Both the position numbers and the translations under genes were made by a program. A stretch of 17,587 nucleotides of DNA from JALHRI01 sp044351685 (GTDB lineage Bacteria > Pseudomonadota > Alphaproteobacteria > Rickettsiales > UBA3002), in assembly GCA_044351685.1 (NCBI GenBank), contig JBILFK010000022.1:1-17587 (forward strand), written 5' to 3'. Under the pieces are notes generated by a model, which saw only the letters and a program-made list of their open reading frames with translations, was not told the DNA's origin and searched no databases. Below, one piece after another: positions 13,861-17,587 of this stretch. The number at the start of each line of letters is the position of its first letter. Positions within the stretch are counted from its first letter, which is position 1.

Positions 13861-14679
13861 ATGCGCCAGAAATTATGTTACCCCGCTTTTCGTGCCGCGT
13901 TTTCACTCGTCGAGCTATCGATTGTGTTGGTGATTGTTGGGCTGCTCACTGGCGGCATTCTCATGGGGCAATCGCTCATTCGTAACTCGCAAATTCAAAA
14001 AGTCATCGGCGATTATCAGGCATACCGTGATGCATCGGTTGCTTTTCGAGATCAATACGATGCCCTACCCGGCGATATGAGCGATGCCGTGAGTTATTGG
14101 GGCGCAGCCGATGGCGGCACCGGCCAAACCAACGCCTGCACCACCACCAGCACAGGCACAGCCGCCACCTGCAATGGTAACGGCGATGGACGCCTTGCGG
14201 GCGAGGGTATCTGGGGTGGTAACACCACGCGTTTCGAAGTGTATCGCGCGTGGCAACAGCTGGCGAATTCAAAGCTAATTAATGGCAATTTTAGTGGAAT
14301 TCCCGTGGGCAATATTGGCGCCAACCCCGGCGCGAATGTTCCTAGGGGCTCCATTGACAATTCCGGCTTTAGCTTTTGGTATATCGGCACCACTTCAGGA
14401 CATCCGAACCTTTTTGATGGCGCGCACAGCAATGTGATTATTTTTGGTAATAGCGCAGGAGGTGGCGATATTACGATTTACCCCATCCTCAAACCCGAGG
14501 AAGCATGGAACATTGATACCAAAATCGATGATGGCAGGCCGGGAACTGGCTTAGTGCACACCATAAAATCTGGTACCTATAGCTCCGTTTGCCCGACCAC
14601 GAACGTGGCAACAACAGCGGAATATAATCTTTCTAACAGCACCACAGGGTGCGCGCTAATGTTCAATACAGGGTTCTAG
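13861..14679 (+). CDS. Prepilin-type N-terminal methylation domain protein (pseudopilin-like)
   Basis: The N-terminus has a class III prepilin signal: a short basic leader, then A|FSLVELSIVLVIVGLL with cleavage expected after Ala13, Phe14 as the new first residue and Glu at +5. Such proteins are processed by prepilin peptidase and assemble into type IV pilus or type II secretion fibres. The 272-residue protein is longer than most major pilins. It has cysteines at 93, 104, 244 and 264 that could form two disulfides, a GNGDGR turn at 106-111 and a WNIDTKIDDGRPGTG segment at 216-230 also known from other pseudopilin-like proteins. GTGAGG precedes the start at suitable spacing. No peptidase, ATPase or secretin gene is nearby, so it is an orphan here. 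Confidence 0.85.
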   Translation: MRQKLCYPAFRAAFSLVELSIVLVIVGLLTGGILMGQSLIRNSQIQKVIGDYQAYRDASVAFRDQYDALPGDMSDAVSYWGAADGGTGQTNACTTTSTGTAATCNGNGDGRLAGEGIWGGNTTRFEVYRAWQQLANSKLINGNFSGIPVGNIGANPGANVPRGSIDNSGFSFWYIGTTSGHPNLFDGAHSNVIIFGNSAGGGDITIYPILKPEEAWNIDTKIDDGRPGTGLVHTIKSGTYSSVCPTTNVATTAEYNLSNSTTGCALMFNTGF

Positions 14680-14767
14680 GCCCATATCACCTGCGCGCGG
14701 CGTGGTTAAAGCGCTTTTCTTTCGCATTCATTTCCGATAAGCCCCAGCTCCAGCGAAGAGGAGAGTT

Positions 14768-15868
14768 ATGGGATTTAATTGCGGAATTGTGGGCTTGCCG
14801 AATGTTGGCAAATCGACCCTGTTTAACGCGCTGCTATCGCAGCAAGCGGCCGAGGCAGCTAACTATCCGTTCTGCACCATCGAGCCGAATGTGGGGCGCG
14901 TTGCTGTGCCCGACCCACGACTCAAGCAGCTTGCCGATATCGCCGGTTCTGCGCAGCTAATTTATAACCAGCTTGAATTCGTGGATATTGCCGGGTTGGT
15001 TCGCGGCGCCAGCAAAGGCGAGGGCTTAGGCAACCAGTTTTTAAGCCATATCCGCGAGACGGATGCGATTTTATATGTGCTGCGCTGTTTTGAAGATGGC
15101 GATATCACCCATGTCGAAGGTTCGATCGATCCGCAGCGCGATGGTGAAATCATCGAACTCGAATTGATTCTCGCCGATTTGGAAAGCCTCGAAAAACGCG
15201 CCGATAGCCTGACCAAAAAAGCCAAAGGCGGCGATAAAGAAACGCAGGCAACATTGGTGCTGATCGAAAAAATTCTGCCGCTGCTACGCGACGGTAAACC
15301 CGCGCGGCTCTACACGGCAAGCGACCGCGACGAACAAAAACGCATCGCCATGCTGCAATTACTCACCAGCAAACCGGTGATGTATGTGCTGAATGTTGAA
15401 GAGTCGGCAGCCGCCACTGGCAATACGCTTTCGGCGAAGGCAGCCGCCATGGCGCGCGAAAAGAATGCCGCAAGCGTGGTGATTTCTGCCAAGATCGAAG
15501 CCGAAATGGCCGGGCTGAGCGATGCTGAAAAAACCGAATTCTTAGGTGATATGGGGCTGGTAGAAGCCGGCCTGAATGCGATTGTGCGCGAGGGGCAGAA
15601 CCTGCTGGGGCTCAACACATTTTTTACCGTGGGCCCCAAAGAAGCCCGCGCGTGGCATGTGCGTAAAGGCGCCTGTGCGCCAGAAGCGGCGGGCGTGATC
15701 CATACCGATTTTGAAAAAGGCTTTATCCGCGCTGAAACCATTGCCTATGAAGATTATATTGCCTTCAGCGGCGAGCAAGGGTGCAAAGACAAAGGCAAAT
15801 TGCGTCTTGAGGGCAAAGACTATGTGGTGCATGATGGCGATGTGTTCCATTTCCGCTTTAACGTGTAA
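14768..15868 (+). CDS. ychF: Redox-regulated ATPase YchF (Obg-like)
   Basis: YchF/OLA1 is a TRAFAC-class P-loop protein that prefers ATP and associates with ribosomes; roles in translation start and oxidative stress have been reported. The 366-residue protein has Walker A GLPNVGKST at 9-17, DIAG (G3) at 73-76, the segment FLSHIRETDA at 91-100, the altered G4 motif NVEE at 209-212 that explains ATP rather than GTP use, SAK at 240-242 and a C-terminal TGS domain at about 281-366 (LNTFFTVGPKEARAW to DGDVFHFRFNV). A clear Shine-Dalgarno AGAGGAG supports the start. In many alphaproteobacteria ychF follows rplY and pth; here it is about 14 kb from rplY. Confidence 0.97.
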   Translation: MGFNCGIVGLPNVGKSTLFNALLSQQAAEAANYPFCTIEPNVGRVAVPDPRLKQLADIAGSAQLIYNQLEFVDIAGLVRGASKGEGLGNQFLSHIRETDAILYVLRCFEDGDITHVEGSIDPQRDGEIIELELILADLESLEKRADSLTKKAKGGDKETQATLVLIEKILPLLRDGKPARLYTASDRDEQKRIAMLQLLTSKPVMYVLNVEESAAATGNTLSAKAAAMAREKNAASVVISAKIEAEMAGLSDAEKTEFLGDMGLVEAGLNAIVREGQNLLGLNTFFTVGPKEARAWHVRKGACAPEAAGVIHTDFEKGFIRAETIAYEDYIAFSGEQGCKDKGKLRLEGKDYVVHDGDVFHFRFNV

Positions 15869-15910
15869 GGTGGAATAGAATTATTCACTCTCAGCATATG
15901 CGAGTCGATT

Positions 15911-16792
15911 ATGCCACGTTGGATGCGTCTTATTTTTTTAGTGTTTCTTGGATATATTTTGTATCTGGGGAATTTCTCGGGTAACACCGCGCCGCTTGCC
16001 ACACCCATTGAGAGCGCCGACACCACCACCCCGCAAAACGCGGAAACAGAACCCGATATTTTCGCGCCAAGTAAACCCTATAATGCGCTCGCGAATTTTA
16101 CCGATGGCGATCGCTGGCGGCGCGCACTTGACCCAACCTATGTGGGCGACCCTAATTTTAAAGATGTGCAGGCCGGTGTAGGCACAGCCGCAGGCTGCGG
16201 CTCGAGCGTGACGATTCGCCTGCGCGGCACGCTTTCTGATGGCGGCAATTTCGATGCCACCCACAACGAAACAAAACCGCTTACCTTTGTGGTGGGGCAA
16301 GCGCCCTACGCCGCCCTGAATGAAGGCGTGATAGGCATGCAAAAAGGCAGCGTGCGCCAGCTAAAAGCGTCGCCGATGCAGGTATTTAAAGGCACGCCAC
16401 TAAGCCTTGATAGCGTGCTGTTTCGCATTGAGATGGATAGCATATCGCCCAGCAGCGGCACCGATCTACCAATGACCATGATGCAGGTGGCCGTACCGTT
16501 TGATAGCGATTTACCGCAGGCGCGCTGCGGTGAGGCGGTGCCAATGAAGTTATTGTGGTTCGATAATGCCGGGCGCAAAGCCCGCAGCGATACCGCTACA
16601 CTTATGCTTGGCAAAGCCGAATTTGGTGTAGGCATTGATCGGTTAGTGCATGGTATACGCGAAGGCGAAGTGCGGTTTGGCGTGTTGCCACCCGCATGGC
16701 AAAAGCCGGGGGCAAAAACACTGGCGCATGTAGTCGCCTCACGCGTCGCGCCAGCCCAGCCAAAAAATAAGCCGGCAGAAGCCGGCTTGTAG
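15911..16792 (+). CDS. Membrane-anchored protein with two FKBP-like domains
   Basis: The 293-residue protein starts with an uncleaved-looking hydrophobic segment (about 5-22), followed by a Thr/Pro/Ala-rich linker, so it is probably held on the periplasmic face of the inner membrane. Residues about 94-178 resemble an FKBP peptidyl-prolyl isomerase domain: SVTIRLRGTLSDGGNFD, then VVGQAP and LNEGVIGMQKGSVRQL, ending in SVLFRIEMDSI. Phe114-Asp115 match the FKBP active-site pair, while the usual Trp and Tyr appear replaced. Residues about 205-279 look like a second, more degenerate copy (RCGEAVPMKLLWFDNAGRKA, later VHGIREGEVRFGVLPPAW). Each copy opens with a CG pair (Cys96, Cys206). It lies 42 nt after ychF and may be co-transcribed. 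Ribosome-binding site weak. Isomerase activity is uncertain. Confidence 0.75.
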   Translation: MPRWMRLIFLVFLGYILYLGNFSGNTAPLATPIESADTTTPQNAETEPDIFAPSKPYNALANFTDGDRWRRALDPTYVGDPNFKDVQAGVGTAAGCGSSVTIRLRGTLSDGGNFDATHNETKPLTFVVGQAPYAALNEGVIGMQKGSVRQLKASPMQVFKGTPLSLDSVLFRIEMDSISPSSGTDLPMTMMQVAVPFDSDLPQARCGEAVPMKLLWFDNAGRKARSDTATLMLGKAEFGVGIDRLVHGIREGEVRFGVLPPAWQKPGAKTLAHVVASRVAPAQPKNKPAEAGL

Positions 16793-16796
16793 TTTT
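16769..16796. terminator. Terminator hairpin overlapping the FKBP-like gene stop
   Basis: AAGCCGGC and GCCGGCTT form a perfect 8-bp stem with loop AGAA inside the last codons, followed on the plus strand by TTTT after the stop. On the minus strand the tail is TATTTTTT, so it could also end the convergent LysR transcript. Confidence 0.7.
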
Positions 16797-16882
16797 AACA
16801 GGGAGGCCAGATGCAACGCACCGCTATGCGGGGTGGCGAGGCATCCGACAAATGCACGGGTGCAAGCACCTATGCATTTATG

Positions 16883-16904
16883 GCATAGGGGGTATGCGTT
16901 TTTT
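16883..16904 (+). terminator. Second terminator-like hairpin in the convergent gap
   Basis: GCATA and TATGC form a 5-bp stem with loop GGGGG, followed by G and TTTTTT. The stem is short, so efficiency is doubtful. It lies between the converging FKBP-like and LysR genes. Confidence 0.4.
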
Positions 16905-16966
16905 GCAACCCTGTCAATGTGGGAAATAGCCGCCCGGTAGAAATCGTATAGCCTATTGAAACATGG

Positions 16967-17587
16967 CTAAAAATCGCTCTCCGCAATTTTCTGTTCGATG
17001 AAGCTTTTGAATACCGCAATGCGCTTCGAGTTTTTCAGTTCCATCGGATAAATATAATAGCCTTCGGTGGTGGGGCCTTGCACATTGGGTAGAATGCGTG
17101 TGACATGGCGCGTGCGATACATCATGTAATCGGGCAAGGCAGCAATGCCCATACCCTGCTTTACCGCCACGCGCAGCGAGAATAGTGAATTCACCTTATA
17201 GATCGGCGCAAGGCCAAGCTCTTGTGCTTTGGGAAGTTCAAACAACCAGTTCACCTCCTGGAAAGGCGAAGTGTTCATGCTTTCAAAGCCCAGCAAGCGG
17301 TGCTTGGCCAGATCAGCTAAGTTACGCGGCACGCCATGCAGCTGCAAATAATCGGTCGAAGCGTAAAGCGAGTTATGCAATGTCATCAGCGGCACCTGCA
17401 CCAAATCGGGGTGCTTGGCGGGGTAAAACCGAATCGCCGCATCGGCTTCGCGCACGGTTAAATCCAGTTCGCGGTCTTCGCTCACCAGCGTCACGCTGAT
17501 ATCGGGGTAGAGATCGGTGAATTCTTTCATGTGGCGCGATAGCCAAATATTGGTGAATGCGCCCGGCGCCGTGAGTTTAAAGGGGCC
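16967..17587 (-). CDS. LysR-family transcriptional regulator, 5' end beyond window
   Basis: The open frame continues past the right edge; 206 residues are visible, beginning GPFKLTAPGAFTNIWLSRHM. They form the substrate-binding domain of a LysR-type regulator: the F-x2-LYPDISVTLV segment, DLTVREADAAIRF, PDLVQVPLM and VNSLFSLRVAVKQGMGIAALPDYM are typical. The end fits the usual YIYPMELKNSKRIAVFKSFIEQKI pattern. The N-terminal helix-turn-helix lies outside the window, so the DNA target and regulated genes cannot be judged. It converges with the FKBP-like gene. The closest resemblance is to the CrgA/AaeR-type branch with a VREADAAIR signature, but the effector is unknown. Confidence 0.9.
   Translation of the reverse strand, partial: GPFKLTAPGAFTNIWLSRHMKEFTDLYPDISVTLVSEDRELDLTVREADAAIRFYPAKHPDLVQVPLMTLHNSLYASTDYLQLHGVPRNLADLAKHRLLGFESMNTSPFQEVNWLFELPKAQELGLAPIYKVNSLFSLRVAVKQGMGIAALPDYMMYRTRHVTRILPNVQGPTTEGYYIYPMELKNSKRIAVFKSFIEQKIAESDF

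Noticed and set aside
16912..16917. Perfect minus-strand TTGACA suggesting a small RNA promoter
   Set aside because: No -10 hexamer at 15-19 bp; downstream bases are TACCCC, so no promoter was called.

Overview
This window looks like chromosomal DNA of an alphaproteobacterium with moderate GC content. Three conserved alphaproteobacterial gene blocks point that way. The first is prs followed by rplY. The second is a pteridine-reductase-like SDR gene followed by uvrC and pgsA. The third is YbjN, proC, a phasin, then lgt, a MidA/NDUFAF7-type methyltransferase and pgeF. A phasin implies polyhydroxyalkanoate granules. The genus cannot be named from the sequence. There is no insertion sequence, phage gene, CRISPR array, rRNA or recognisable tRNA.

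Layout from left to right. Positions 1-3194 are on the minus strand: ribosomal protein L25 (cut by the window edge), PRPP synthetase and a Kef-type K+/H+ antiporter. From 3263 to 6713 the genes are on the plus strand: SDR, uvrC and pgsA. The 316-bp gap before uvrC holds a small cluster of DnaA-box-like sites. From 6932 to 12954 everything is on the minus strand: ilvE, then the tightly overlapping lgt-methyltransferase-pgeF operon, a phasin with a recognisable promoter and repeated operator-like sites, proC and a YbjN-domain gene. From 13223 to 16792 the genes are on the plus strand: an unrecognised two-helix membrane protein, an orphan prepilin-like protein, ychF and a membrane-anchored protein with two FKBP-like domains. 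A LysR-type regulator on the minus strand runs off the right edge.

Most genes are housekeeping: nucleotide precursor supply, translation, excision repair, phospholipid and lipoprotein synthesis, amino-acid metabolism and cell-wall precursor editing. The accessory material sits in the gaps. Three intergenic regions (about 6729-6858, 7877-7973 and 11408-11498) carry diverged copies of one palindromic repeat. In two copies it folds on paper into a long outer stem enclosing three hairpins, and the paired positions change in a compensatory way between copies. This repeat is the most likely undescribed element here. Also notable are the DnaA-box cluster before uvrC, a promoter that would give a leaderless SDR mRNA, three TGCNNTGCA sites around the phasin promoter, and the two unassigned genes between YbjN and ychF.
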